A stretch of 64,000 bases of DNA from Dryomyza anilis (taxonomy: Eukaryota; Arthropoda; Insecta; Diptera; Dryomyzidae), in NCBI GenBank assembly GCA_951804985.1, contig OX638132.1, positions 92,074,696 through 92,138,695 of the forward strand. Reading direction: 5' to 3'. Position numbers and translations under genes: made by a program. This document shows, piece after piece, positions 45,650-56,739 of this stretch (its first letter is position 1; each line of letters opens with the position of its first letter). Below the pieces are notes generated by a model that was not told the DNA's origin, searched no databases, and was given only the letters and a program-made list of their open reading frames with translations.

Positions 45650-47100
45650 TAAAATTTAGTAATGATAAACCAATCAGATCGAACTTTTTTATTCCAGTTA
45701 GTTCGAGGAAATTTCGATCATCGAAAAGCTCTGAGATATATTAGATCGGGTATCTTTAAAATTATTTACTCCCAATTTTAAGTATTTTCCAGAAATTCTT
45801 AAGAATTTTGAAATTTTAATTCTGAGACGACGATATCTATGTCGAGAAACTTATACATTTAGCTTAAAGTTAATTTCTTCTCGAGTTTTAATCAGATATT
45901 TGAGAAATACTATGAATATTGATTATTTTAAGTCCGAGACGACAATATATTCCTAGAACAAGTGTTAGTTTATTTTTTTTTAAAGATTCAGATTTACATA
46001 ATTGTTTATTAATCCTATGAAAAAAATGTCAATATTGGTCCATGACATTGGAAAATTGGTTTGTTTAACATTTGTTAAAGATCACTCAATCCAGAATTCA
46101 AACATCTTCCAAAAATATACAATATTGTGATTCCGAAACGATAATACCTCCATCGATCACCTTGTCCGCTTAACATTTCTTAAATATTATTTAGTCCCGA
46201 CTTCAAGCATCTCCCAGAAATCCTATGAATATATGATACAATGGTTCCAAAGCATCGAGTAATAATTGTTTGTTTAATCTTGCTTTAAGATCATTTAATC
46301 CAAATTTCAAGCTTCATTCAGAAACCTTATGAACATACGTCAATATAAATCAGGAACGAATATATGCACATCGAAAAACTTGACGCTTAACTTTTCTTTA
46401 TGATCTTTTAGTTGAGAATTCCAGCATTTTCCAGAAATCTTAAGAATATACGACATTCTGAATTCGTAATTATGATATGTACATGTTAGGTCTCAATTTC
46501 AAGCCTCTTGCAGAAATTCGAAGAGTATACGACATTAAGATTCCAAGACGAACATCTCTATAAGGAGTAACTTGTCCAATTAACTTTTCTTAAAGATCAT
46601 TTAGTCCGGAATTCAAGCATATTTCAGAAATTTAAGAATAACGACATGATGATTTTAGAGGATGAGATTTACATCGACATAGTTCCCCGTTTAACGTTTT
46701 TAACGATAATTTTGACCCAATTTCAAGCATTTTCTTGAAATCTTAAGAATATACGACATTCCGAATTCGTAACGAGGATATGTACATAAAAAAATGTCCG
46801 TTTAATCTTTCTTAAAGATCATAAGGTACCAATTTCAAGCCTCTTTCAGAACGAACATCTCTATTTAGAGTAACTTTTCCAATTAATTTTTTTTAAAGAT
46901 CATTTAGTCCTGAATTCAAGTATCTTTCAGAAATTTAAGAATAACGACATGAAGATTTCTAGACGATGATATTTACATCGAGATAGTTTTCCGTTTAACA
47001 TTTCTTAACAATGATTTCAAGCATATTTCCGTTATTATTCCAGGAAGACGATATTACCATGGGACAACTTAACCTTTTATTTTAAATGATCTTTGTCGGG
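45650..47100. repeat. Degenerate tandem satellite, unit about 112 bp
   Basis: Around a dozen decayed units share the ordered words TTTCAAGCAT, TTCCAGAAATCTTAAGAAT, ATACGACATT, GATATGTACATCGA, CCGTTTAACTTTTCTTAA and AGATCATTTAGTCC. The AGAAATC landmark recurs near 45790, 46110, 46203, 46315, 46431, 46510, 46622, 46733, 46846, 46926 and 47026. Spacing is mostly 111-116 bases, with a few shortened to about 80. Confidence 0.7.
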
Positions 47101-49692
47101 GTTTTTCGAGAAATGAATTAATTTTATGTCGTTTTCGTAGATTTTCGAATTGAGCTAAATTTAAGAATATCGGGCTCCTTTTATTTTTTTTTGATATGTT
47201 AAGTCTAGCACAACAAAAATAACATTCTTTAATACAATGTAGTACTTAACCCGAATAGGGCTTCTGGCCCCAATAAGTACCACTTGAGACTGACGCCACT
47301 GTTCATCGGGACAGCCAGGAGAGTGCGCTCCAGAAATGTTTCGTAAATTAAAACAAACAAATTAAGTGCACTTGCTGCTCATGTTAACGTTGTGCCGTTG
47401 CTTGCGACTTTGCGAACTCTTAACCGACCCGCAGGGTTGCCTAAACATCTTCATATTGGGGTCGGTTGTAGGGCGCCAGAAGCGAAAGTACGTACGCACG
47501 GCACACACATAGCTTGGCTGGCGCTAGTGAAAACTTTTGTGTAACAACATTTTGACAAAACTACAGTTTTTCCGTAATGGCTTTTGGTGAGGAAGGCGAG
47601 GAAGGTTATGTTAAAAGCAAAAGCAGCAACAGCAGGTCGCAGTAGTTGCAGAGGTCGAGACATAACTTCGGCTGCACACTTTGTCGATACTTTGCACTTC
47701 ATTGGAGGATGGCGTGCCGTTGTTGCGATGTACCTAATGCGTTTAGCATTGCGTGCGGCAACACGAGCGCATGTTGCTGTGGCACGAATGGCCACCTAAG
47801 TGCAGGTGTTGGTCGGCATGCGGGAATTCAGCGGCATGCAACACATTCGAGCGCCTGGTGTGGCAGAGGATTTTGAGTTGCAACACATTCACTCACCGAG
47901 AATGCGCTTAATTGGTTCTTCCGGTTGAATGCCTCAAACAGAACGACGACGCAGTGGAAGACCAACAAAACAAAAAGAATAAAAAGTAGAAAAAGTAGAG
48001 CAAAATGAGAATGCGAAGCCGAGGACATTTGGAACGAACGCAACAATAGATGGTATGACCCACTATTGTCTCAGACGATTGAGCACAGCAAATGCTGGCG
48101 ATTTATGACTTTTCATTGCAGCGCACGACGATGTTGAATAAATTGCCAAAAACTTGGCAAATTCGTAAAATGTTGCTGCAACAATATTGCATTCCGTTGG
48201 CTGTCGCCGCTCGCCGATTGTTTTATTGATGCCTCGTACCGCGCGTGGGTGGGTCGTTCCAACTGGCAGCGATGGTACTGGCTGGCGACACATTTCCTGC
48301 TTCATCGGCTGCCATTTGGCTCAAGACACAAATTGTAGGCGGCTGCGTTACGCCTACGTACAAAGTCTCTTTGATATTCGCAAAAGTACATTTTACATTT
48401 TAATCTTCGTAAAGGCGGTGCACAAAATCCTTGAAGTGCACTAAATTTAATTACAATTCAACCGCAAGGCGTTCTTCTGCCCTGACCAACTGCAAGAATA
48501 TGAACAACATTTAAAAATAACAAGAAATAATTTTGCAAAATGAAGGTTTTTCTTATAGTGCTTTCCATAGTACCCATTATGCGTCTTGTACCCTGTTATC
48601 CTTATACTTATTGTAATTCTTAGATTGCTTGTTCTATACTTCTTGTTCTATACTCCTTGTTTAGTTTAGTTCAGTTTGGTTCTATTCTGTTCTGTTTTCT
48701 TTGCCAATTTGTTAATTTTGCGCTGAATTAAGATACAATCTGCTTACACTGGATTATGAGCAAATCCTTCGCCAGTCGCCGCCTTCATTGTTATTATTGT
48801 TTTATTAGCATTGTGCGCTGATTGCGTAGAATAAGTTGTTGTTGTTGCAACCGCACCTCACAAATCGCCCTTCTGTCTCCTTCCAATCCCTAATGAATTT
48901 TCATTATTTTTCCTAGAGCGCTTTGCAGCGAAACTCCAGTTGAAAAATCTGCTTTTACACAATTTGCCATGGCACAGATTAAAACTTTAAATTTTGCTTA
49001 ATTAATTAAGTTGTCGGCGAGGCCAAGAAGTTACACAGGCAGGAACGAATCCCCATAATTGACAGCAGCAGCAGTACCAGCAGGTAGTATCATCTGCTAT
49101 TCTCCCACAGTCCTCCCGTTTCTCTACCAACACCTTGAATAGCGCTGCATTAATACCCTACTGCATCGTATGTTGCTTTGGGAACGTAAATAATCATCTG
49201 CTTTTAGTGTTTTCAACGAAAACCATGGAACTTATTTGCTGTGGCGACGGACTCCCTAATGAATTCCCAACAGGTATTTTCTACCATGTTGATTTTCGTC
49301 ACCACATTTTATTTAAACTGAAATTTTGTTTTTTGAAAAGCGATTACTATTTGTCGTTTACACAAAGCATTTTTAAATTTACATTTTATAAATACGTAGA
49401 AAAAGTTAAAGTAAGGTTATGTCACATGGGAAATTTTGGAAAAGTAGGGTAATTTTGATAATTAGTGTAATGAAATTAGTAAGAATTTTGCAAATTTGGT
49501 CAAAGCCCTAATTTAAATAGTGGAAAAAGATTTCATTTTTAATTTTAAATTATTTTTCAAAAACTATTACGAATCTTTGTTTTTTGGAGATCTAATTTTC
49601 GGCCTAGAATTAACAACCATCCCAATGTGCACTGCCTTGATGAAATGCCCCTTTTTTTCTTATTAATAATTTGTATATGGACATTTCCTATG
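47101..49692. other. Mixed-composition stretch, no gene supported
   Basis: GC-richer 47270-48480 has short frames on both strands (for example 47451-47795 minus, 47584-47799 plus) that overlap each other and show no family resemblance. Possible regulatory DNA. Positions 49413-49520 carry a decayed Helentron 5' piece (GGTTATGTCACATGGGAAAT). Confidence 0.4.
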
Positions 49693-50145
49693 GTTTTTTT
49701 TACAAATTAACCAACGCTCAAAGGGATGCTAGGGATGATTGGTTAAAAGGAGAGGGGAAAGATAGAGTAGTGTCGGTGAATGTTAGTTTTGAACTTGAAG
49801 AACGAATTCTCTCTATAATGCGTGATTTTGTTCAGAGCCTAGTGAACTACGAAGTGGGCTTGTGGGTTTGGTTTGGCGCCCGAGTAGAACGAGAGAACAC
49901 ACGACCTGCTGGAATCAGGCCATATATTTCCCTTGAACACTTACCGTTGTAATACCTATAAAACAGGCTAACACACCCAACAGTCCTTCGGTGCTCAAGA
50001 GAACCAATAGAGGATGAAATATTTTCATCCCCCCCACATCCGCAAGTTGTTGAAATCGGTCCAGGAACTCCAACGAGGATTTGGAAGTCCCTGCCCAAAA
50101 TGTGCGAATAACAAGCCTTATACAAGCCCTTACCTCATCGTTTGG
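49693..50145 (-). pseudogene. LINE 3' fragment, copy 3 (longest RT C-terminal piece)
   Basis: The minus strand reads FWAGTSKSSLEFLDRFQQ, then after a frameshift SLEHRRTVGCVSLFYRYYNG, KCSREIYGLIPAGRVFSRST. After further damage come the NSFF segment and the same 3'UTR as copy 2, ending in about nine A (plus-strand T run 49693-49701). SLEHRR.VG..SLFYRYY.G.CS is the conserved C-terminal block of Jockey/CR1-type proteins, showing that the three fragments belong to one LINE family. It abuts a SINE fragment at 50146. Confidence 0.85.
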
Positions 50146-50247
50146 TATTAAACTGTAGACCCCAAAACTTTGAGAACAAATTTGACACACAAAGCTCAAT
50201 TGGTGAGAGAATTTTCAGGTTGTACCGCCAAACTATTATTATTCATT
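50146..50247 (+). repeat. SINE 3' fragment
   Basis: Matches the body and tail of the SINE at 50622-50902: AAACTGTAGACCCCAAAACT, CAATTGGTGAGAGA and CCAAACTATTATTATT. Confidence 0.7.
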
Positions 50248-50392
50248 TAAATTGAACTAATAATCTGTAAAAAATAGACATTTATATACACTAGATCAAA
50301 TGATATAAACTAAATAGTGCTCGATCTGGAAGGGAGAGAAAATAGCAGTGCATGTTAAGGTTCAAATGGAAATTCCAAAAAGTCAGCAAATT

Positions 50393-50560
50393 TATACCCT
50401 ACACCTATGAGGTACAGGGTAAATTAATTTTGTGCAAATATTTGAACGCCCACTTAGCATGCGTGATCGGTATGGAAAAGTTTCTATATTCTTGATCAAC
50501 ATCACTACCCGAGTCCGTTTAGCAATGTCCGCCTGTCTGTCTTGCTGCCTGACCGGATAC
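50393..50560 (-). repeat. Helentron/DINE-like fragment, second subfamily
   Basis: TATACCCTACACCTATGAGG matches (inverted) the end of the nested element at 37169-37912. CTTGATCAACATCAC and GTCCGCCTGTCTGTC follow. Truncated. Confidence 0.65.
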
Positions 50561-50621
50561 AAGGTAACTTGCAAAATACATGTCAAAATGCGATGTAATT
50601 TTGTTACAATATGTAACAAAA

Positions 50622-50902
50622 TTGTAGCCGCGGTAGCTCTGTGGTTAGTGCGTTGGACTGCGAGCCGAAAGGTCCCCGGTTCAAGCCTGGACTGGGGCTA
50701 ACAACATCTTTTCATATAAACATTTTTCTATACCGCGCTACGTCTCGGCAGTAAATGGCAAACCTACGAGAGTAAAACCATTGCCTATTCGGCAATAAAC
50801 TGTAGGTCCCACCACTTTGAGTACAAATATAGCACGCACAGCTCAAAATGGTGAGAGAGCTCGGCCTAAGTTCTTATATAGCTGTAGTGCCAAACTATTA
50901 TT
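50622..50902 (+). mobile_element. tRNA-derived SINE, near-full copy
   Basis: The head GCCGCGGTAGCTCTGTGGTT AGTGCG is followed by GACTGCGAGCCGAAAGGTCC and box B CCGGTTCAAGCC. The anticodon-loop position reads CTGCGAG. The body AAACTGTAGGTCCCACCACT and tail CTATTATTATTATG complete it. Alignment with the copy at 38976-39272 is continuous along the whole element. No target duplication is evident. Confidence 0.85.
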
Positions 50903-51004
50903 ATTATGTTTTATCCAAAAACTGGTTTTGAGTTCGGAAATAATCCAAATCGGACAATGGACACGTCCACCTCCTGTATAAGTCACTTTTATGTAACTAC
51001 TTAC

Positions 51005-51600
51005 GAACCAATATACATCATATTGATGAATTCCGTTCTTCAAACCATGATTCATTGTATTGAAGAGCCATCCATAATATTAATGACTAACGCCATCAAT
51101 GTTATGAATGCTATCATAAATATGAAGAACGCTTGGTAACTGTCGAAAAAGTGTTCTTCAATATGATGAACTGTATGTGAAGAATACGTTTCAACATATT
51201 AATGAACCAAAATATAAAATACAACATATATGTTCATCATATTGAAGAACGCTGTTTATTAAACCAAATTTCTATAAAAATATTTTTTTTCGTTCATGCA
51301 GTTCTCAAGTAGTTCTTGTGTGTTATTTCTTATATAATGCTTGCTCGACATGCATAAATTAGTAAAATGTTTTATAATATATTTATTATAATTACAAATT
51401 TTTATTAATAAAAAGTGATATTTATAAAAAGAATATTTAAAAAAATATATATATTTTTGAAAAAAAAAAAATCGATTTTTTTTTTATTCGGAACATTTTT
51501 ATTTTTTGACCAAATTTTTTTTCGAAATTTTTTTTTCAAAATATTTTTTTTTTTCGAACAATTTTTTTTTGAAAAATTTATTTTTTTCGAAAAAATTATA
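51005..51600 (-). repeat. ATGATGAA-rich MITE family, copy 3 (truncated, inverted)
   Basis: Reverse-oriented right end of copies 1 and 2 (TTGGTAACTGTCGAAAAAGT at 51134-51153) running into a TTCGAAAAATTTTTT array (51460-51600), then broken off at ATTGCGGACGGGAC. The opposite end is missing. Confidence 0.75.
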
Positions 51601-51692
51601 TATTGCGGACGGGACAAAAAGTTCCGTATGGAAATTTTCAATACGATTTTTATTGTCAAACATTTTTTTTATCTCAATATATTATTAATCAT

Positions 51693-51909
51693 TACACTGA
51701 GAAAAAAATACTATATAATCAATAGTTTTTTGATATTAAAATTAGTCATATTAAAATTAAACTATTGTTTGAATAGCTAAAAACTACAAAATACTGTTAA
51801 ACACTATTAATATATTTTTGTTTTTATATGAAAATATTTATTTTTTGTATATTATTGAATCAAAAACTTTCCTATTGATCAATTTTAATAGGTTTTTATT
51901 CTGCGTGTA
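51693..51909. mobile_element. TA-flanked MITE, copy 2
   Basis: TA, then CACTGAGAAAAAAATAC, and TTTTTATTCTGCGTG, then TA. Shares ATAGTTTTT / AAACTATT palindromes and CCTATTGATCAATTTTAATA with the copy at 23068-23281. Confidence 0.75.
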
Positions 51910-54900
51910 CTACAAAATAAAAAAAGGGATGCACAATTTAAATTCCTTCATGTTTTTAAAGTTTTGTTTTTTTTACTATATTTGAGTTAACTGAGATTTT
52001 ACATATTTGATACTCGGTTTCATGAGCTGTAAAAAATTACTAAGAAATCGAAGTTTACATTTTTGAAAATGGCCAGAAAATTCTGCTAAAGAAACCGCAG
52101 AGGCAACTCATTATAATATTTTTTTTTTTTAGTTTAATATAAAATATTTCAAAAAAAATGTTAATCTGTCTCGATCTTGCCAAAAATTTTGTCTGGGGAT
52201 GCTTGAAAAAATATCAAAAAATAAAAACTCTCCAAATTGGTATCAATTTTTTCCCCGAAATAAACTAACGAAGGAGCAGGTGACTGTATTTCGCGTGCAT
52301 TTGCTCCTCCTTTGTTGAGCCTTGTGTTCAGTGTCAGTCCGCAAACATTTTTAACACTGATTTTGGTGCAACATCCGCCACAGATCCTCCGTTGATCCTC
52401 ACCAAAGCTGTCGGATTTTACCGCACTACTGTTGTTCTTCTTGGCGTGTTTTTCTTAGCCACCTTAACCCACACGGTAAACATGTTGTCTCTTTCTGGCG
52501 CTGCAGTTGCCTATTTCGTTTTTGAGGAAAACAAATGCAATATAAGCCGCCGCCGCCGCCGAGAACGACGATGACGACCAAGAAAAACAAATGCAAGGTA
52601 GTGAAATATCCGGCAATACGACGGGTATTTGAAGTACGTACTTGTTGTGTGCTTGTTTGTATTCGGGTTTTACGAAGTTGTTGCAGTTACACTGTACAGT
52701 TTTTGGTGCGTATGCGAATTTTACGCGCCACTGTGACTTGGGCTTTGGTGGAAAATGCTACGGCTTGGAAAAAGTAATGCTGACGCACTACAGCGGGCAA
52801 CCAAGCATCCAGTAAAACCCAAAAGTACCCGGATAACTTCAGACGACAGCAACAACAATAAAAGCAACTACAACAAAAGCAACAACACTAAGCATAAGTG
52901 GCAGCAAGAACAACAAAATCTTTGCAGCAACAATGAAAACGAATAAGAACAAGAAAAATGACAGAGACCACACTAAATCCAGCATTGTCTGAAGGTCTGA
53001 AGTGCGAGAGGGAGTTATTGAATGAGCGTAAGATAGCGAGTGTGAGGGAGAGAGTGAGTGAGAGAGTGAGTGATTGAGTTAGGGGTGGGAATGATGTAGA
53101 ACAAATGACGAATGCCAAACACTTGCCAAAAGTTTGACGTATGCAGAAATTCAATTTGCATTTCTTTGAATCGTTTAATTTGAAACACAAACCAATATTT
53201 GACAAATAAAACTTGAGTTTAACAGAAAAGTAAACAGCATTCAAAATGAAATTCAATTTCAAACTTATTGTTCGGACGGATGAGTTTCGCCGCCATTTGG
53301 GGTGATTGAGGTGGTGTGAAGAGTGTGAGTCCACGGGTAGAGGGAGAACTGTACTTCGAGGTTATGTAAAATCAAATAATTTACATATTTACATTCAGTT
53401 AAACATATACTAGAAAATTAATAGTTTTAATTTTTCGATAATATTTTAAATTTAGGATGCTGGATTGGTTTCGATTTGAAGTTGAATAACAAAAAATATT
53501 CGACTTCGTTATTTCTATATTCTGGGAATACTGCGTCGAATGAAGGCAATTTCGAGTATATTTAAATCAGCTGATATTTCAATATTTAGTTTTAAATTGA
53601 AAAGTGTTATAGTTACCTCCTTGGTATGGACCACAACAATGTTTAACTGTTCGAAATCAAAGTGAAGGCATCTGAGAATTTTTTCCAATAATATTTGGAA
53701 AGTTATTCTTTTAAATCGCAATAAACAAAAATAATACAAAAAAAATAATACAAAAATAAATTTTTGTAATTTTAAATTCAAAAATAACGCATCAACTACT
53801 CAAGATATTTTTCGATTTTTTTGTGTATTGCAAATTTTATATTTGCACTTCCAAATTAAGCATTTCCTCCGCCAATATTTTTGTTCTTCTTCTCTCTTAA
53901 AATATGAAAATAAAGAAATTGCTAAATCAAGAAAAACCGCAATTTCAATTTTCATTCGCCACACAACACCAAATGCAAACACGTCAACCAAAAACCAGCG
54001 GTGCGTGTGGGGGGCAACCATTTTAATGACACAACAAAGCAGAAAATAATTTCAAACACATATTTGTTTATTTTGCTTATTTTTTCATCTTATTTTTCAG
54101 ATTTTTTTCCTGGTTCCCTTTTATGAAGTCAAAAGTGTATTCGAATTAAACAACAACAACAAAATGAAAGAACTCCATGTGTTTAAGGAGTGTCAGCTTC
54201 AACGCGTTCTACTTCCGCATCGATTCCGCAGATTTTTCGAGTTCCTCACAGAGCAGACGTCCTACGCTGAGCCCTCCCGTTTAGTCAGGCCGAAGTCAGT
54301 CGTGAAGAATTGCAAAACGTTGTAATCAACCGTCGATGACGTATCGTACCGCGTGACGAACACGTAACGTTACACACTTTCTTTAGCACATATTTTGTCC
54401 CTGATTTCATTGTAGTTGATGTTGTTATTGAATGGAGTCATGGAGGTAGGGCACTCGTCAGAATAACTCGACGCACAAGCGACGTTGTGACGAATGTGAT
54501 GAATGCGATGAAATAAGCGAATGAAGCGTGCTCCAAGTGGAAATAAATTCCGACTTCAGCACACAGCTGCGTTGGAACGTAGTAAAAAATAAATATAGAA
54601 AGAAAAAAAAGAAAATAGTGGTAGGTGGTTGGGAATGCGGACTTCTCTGATGCTGGTGATGACTACATTTGATTGAGTATCTCACCACGACGAGACGCAC
54701 CTGAGTAATCAGACAAATAAATGCCGAACGATCGGGTGTTGCTGATTGCAAAATGCAGAACGGCTCACTCCATTCACAATTCCGAAATTATTTAAGCACA
54801 TTTAATACATGAAACGTAACCATTTTTGTGATGCACATGGTAAAAAAAGGGCTTGGAAATTATTTTTAATAAGATATACATTTTTTTTGTGTGTAAACTA

Positions 54901-55129
54901 CTGAGCAAAGGAATGCATTATAGTTTAATGTGTGGGATTAAAAATGGAGAGGTGTCGCTGCATATTAGTATGTTTTATTTTTTTATGACAATTTTAAAAA
55001 CGTCCGTAAAAAAGAATCATGGAGATTGTACCACAAATAGAAAAACATTCATAATAACTAGAAATAAGTACAGGGTTAGGATGGAACACAGCGGGATACA
55101 AGAATTGAATGTCTTAAGAAAAACTTTTT
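51910..55129. other. Mixed stretch, no gene supported
   Basis: Includes a CCGCCGCCGCCG patch (52546-52560), a CAA-rich stretch (52845-52935), a GAGT microsatellite (53035-53085) and a GC-richer block at 54130-54760. A 53-codon frame at 54164-54325 with a good fly start context (ACAACAAAATG) is the best small candidate here but has no recognisable relatives. Nothing else looks coding. Confidence 0.35.
54164..54325 (+). CDS. Small open frame of unknown status (53 codons)
   Basis: Starts ATG after CAACAACAACAAA, a context resembling fly translation starts, and reads MKELHVFKECQLQRVLLPHR and on to a TAA. The composition is basic and Leu/Arg/Phe-rich, with no domain I know and no signal peptide. 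It sits in a GC-richer block, 65 bases downstream of a polypyrimidine-AG (TCTTATTTTTCAG at 54089-54101), so it might also be part of an exon. Chance is the simplest explanation. Confidence 0.12.
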   Translation: MKELHVFKECQLQRVLLPHRFRRFFEFLTEQTSYAEPSRLVRPKSVVKNCKTL

Positions 55130-55130
55130 T

Positions 55131-56735
55131 GAACCATTGATATTTTCGGTCCGAGTGAGCAGTTTTACAATAATAATGTACCAAACGACAGCAAACATTG
55201 AATTCTCTAGGACACTCTGTTTAAAAGATATGAAGGATTTAAGAAAATGTTTAAATCCCGAAAATCAAAAAGCAAACTAAGAACCCTCTACGACGCTACG
55301 TTCAAAAGATATGCAGGTTTTAAGAAAAACTTTTTTGAACCGTTGATATCTTCTAATTAGACCCCTCTGGGACGTTCAAAAGATATGCAGGCTTTAAGAA
55401 AAACTTGTTTTTTCAAAAATCGATTTTAAAAATTCCATTTTATTATAGTGCATTTTATAGTGATTTTAAAGTAGATTATTTACTGCAAAAGTCATTAAAT
55501 TCGGTCCAGTGGTCCTGGAGAAATCGACTGGATGAGTCAAGATTTTCTTAAAACCTTCATATCTTCTAATCTGCACAAGTCAATAAATTCGGTCCAGTGG
55601 TCCTGGAGAAATCGACTGGATGAGTCAAGAATTTCTTAAAACCTTCATATCTTCTAAACGGAGCGTCGTAGAGGGGCCAAAGTCTGCGAAATTTTTGGAA
55701 ATTTTTAAAATCAATTTTTGAAAATAAAATTTCTTAAATCTCTCATATCTTCTAAACGGAGCGTTGTAGAGGGGCCAAAGTCTGCGCATTTTATAGTGAT
55801 TTTAAACTATTTTATTTACTGCAAAAGTCATTAAATTCGGTCCAGTGGTCCTGGAGAAATCGACTGTATGAGTCAAGATTTTCTTAAAACCTTCATATCT
55901 TCTAAACGGTGCGTCGTAGAGGGGCCAAAGTCTGCGCAATTATTGGGAATTTTTGAAATCAATTTTTGAAAATAAAATTTCTAAAATCTTTCATATCTTC
56001 TAAACGGAGCGTTGTAGAGGGGTCAAAGTAGGCGCATTTTATAGTGATTTTAAAGTTTCTTATGTACTGCCAAAGTCATTAAATTCGGTCCAGTGGTCCT
56101 GGAGAAATCGACTGATGAGTCAAGATTTTCTTAAAACCTTCATATCTTCTAAAAGGAGCGTCGTAGAGGGGTCAAAGTAGGCGCATTTTATAGTGATTTT
56201 AAAGTATTTGATTTACTGCAAAAGTCTTTAAATTCGGTCCAGTGGTGCTGGAGAAATCGACTGGTGAGTCAAGATTTTCTTGAAACCTTCATATCTTCTA
56301 AACGGAGCGTCCTAGAGGGGTCAAAGTCTGCACAATTTTTGGAAATATTTAAAATCGATTTTTGAAAATAAAATTTCTTAAATCTTTTATATCTTCCAAA
56401 CGGAAGACGTCCTAGAGGGGTCAAAGTAGGCGCATTTTATAGTGATTTTAAAGTAGTGTAGTTGATATGAAGGTTTTAAGAAAATGTCAAACCCCGAAAA
56501 TCAAAAAAATCTATGCAGAATTTGGCCCTCTAGGACGCTCCGTTCAAATGATATGAAGGTATTAAGAAAATATTTAAATCCTGAAAATTTTAAAAATCTA
56601 TGCAGACTTTGACCCCTCTAGGACACTCCCTTTAAAAGATATGAGGGTTTTTTCAAGCGTTGATATCTTCGAACCCAGTAAACAGATTCAAAAGAATTAT
56701 GTACCAAACGGCAACCAATTTCCAAAGAGTTTTAG
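55131..56735. repeat. Complex satellite with internal inversion
   Basis: The central block is a higher-order array. GGTCCAGTGGTCCTGGAGAA recurs at about 55502, 55590, 55839, 56087 and 56237 (spacings 88, 249, 248, 150). Each is followed by AAACCTTCATATCTTCTAAA, CGGAGCGTCGTAGAGGGG and TTTTATAGTGATTTTAAAGT. Flanking blocks (55200-55400 and 56460-56650) carry the same AAAGATATGAAGG motif in the opposite orientation. The outer edges share AATGTACCAAACGACAGCAA (55176) and its relative at 56699. Confidence 0.8.
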
Positions 56736-56739
56736 TCCC

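Noticed and set aside
47451..47799. Overlapping frames on both strands at 47.5-47.8 kb
   Set aside because: They mirror each other across strands and match no family; a GC-rich shadow effect.
50622..50700. Apparent tRNA genes (also 39200-39272 and 1822-1905 minus)
   Set aside because: Box A and box B are present but acceptor stems do not pair, and SINE bodies follow. These are SINE heads.
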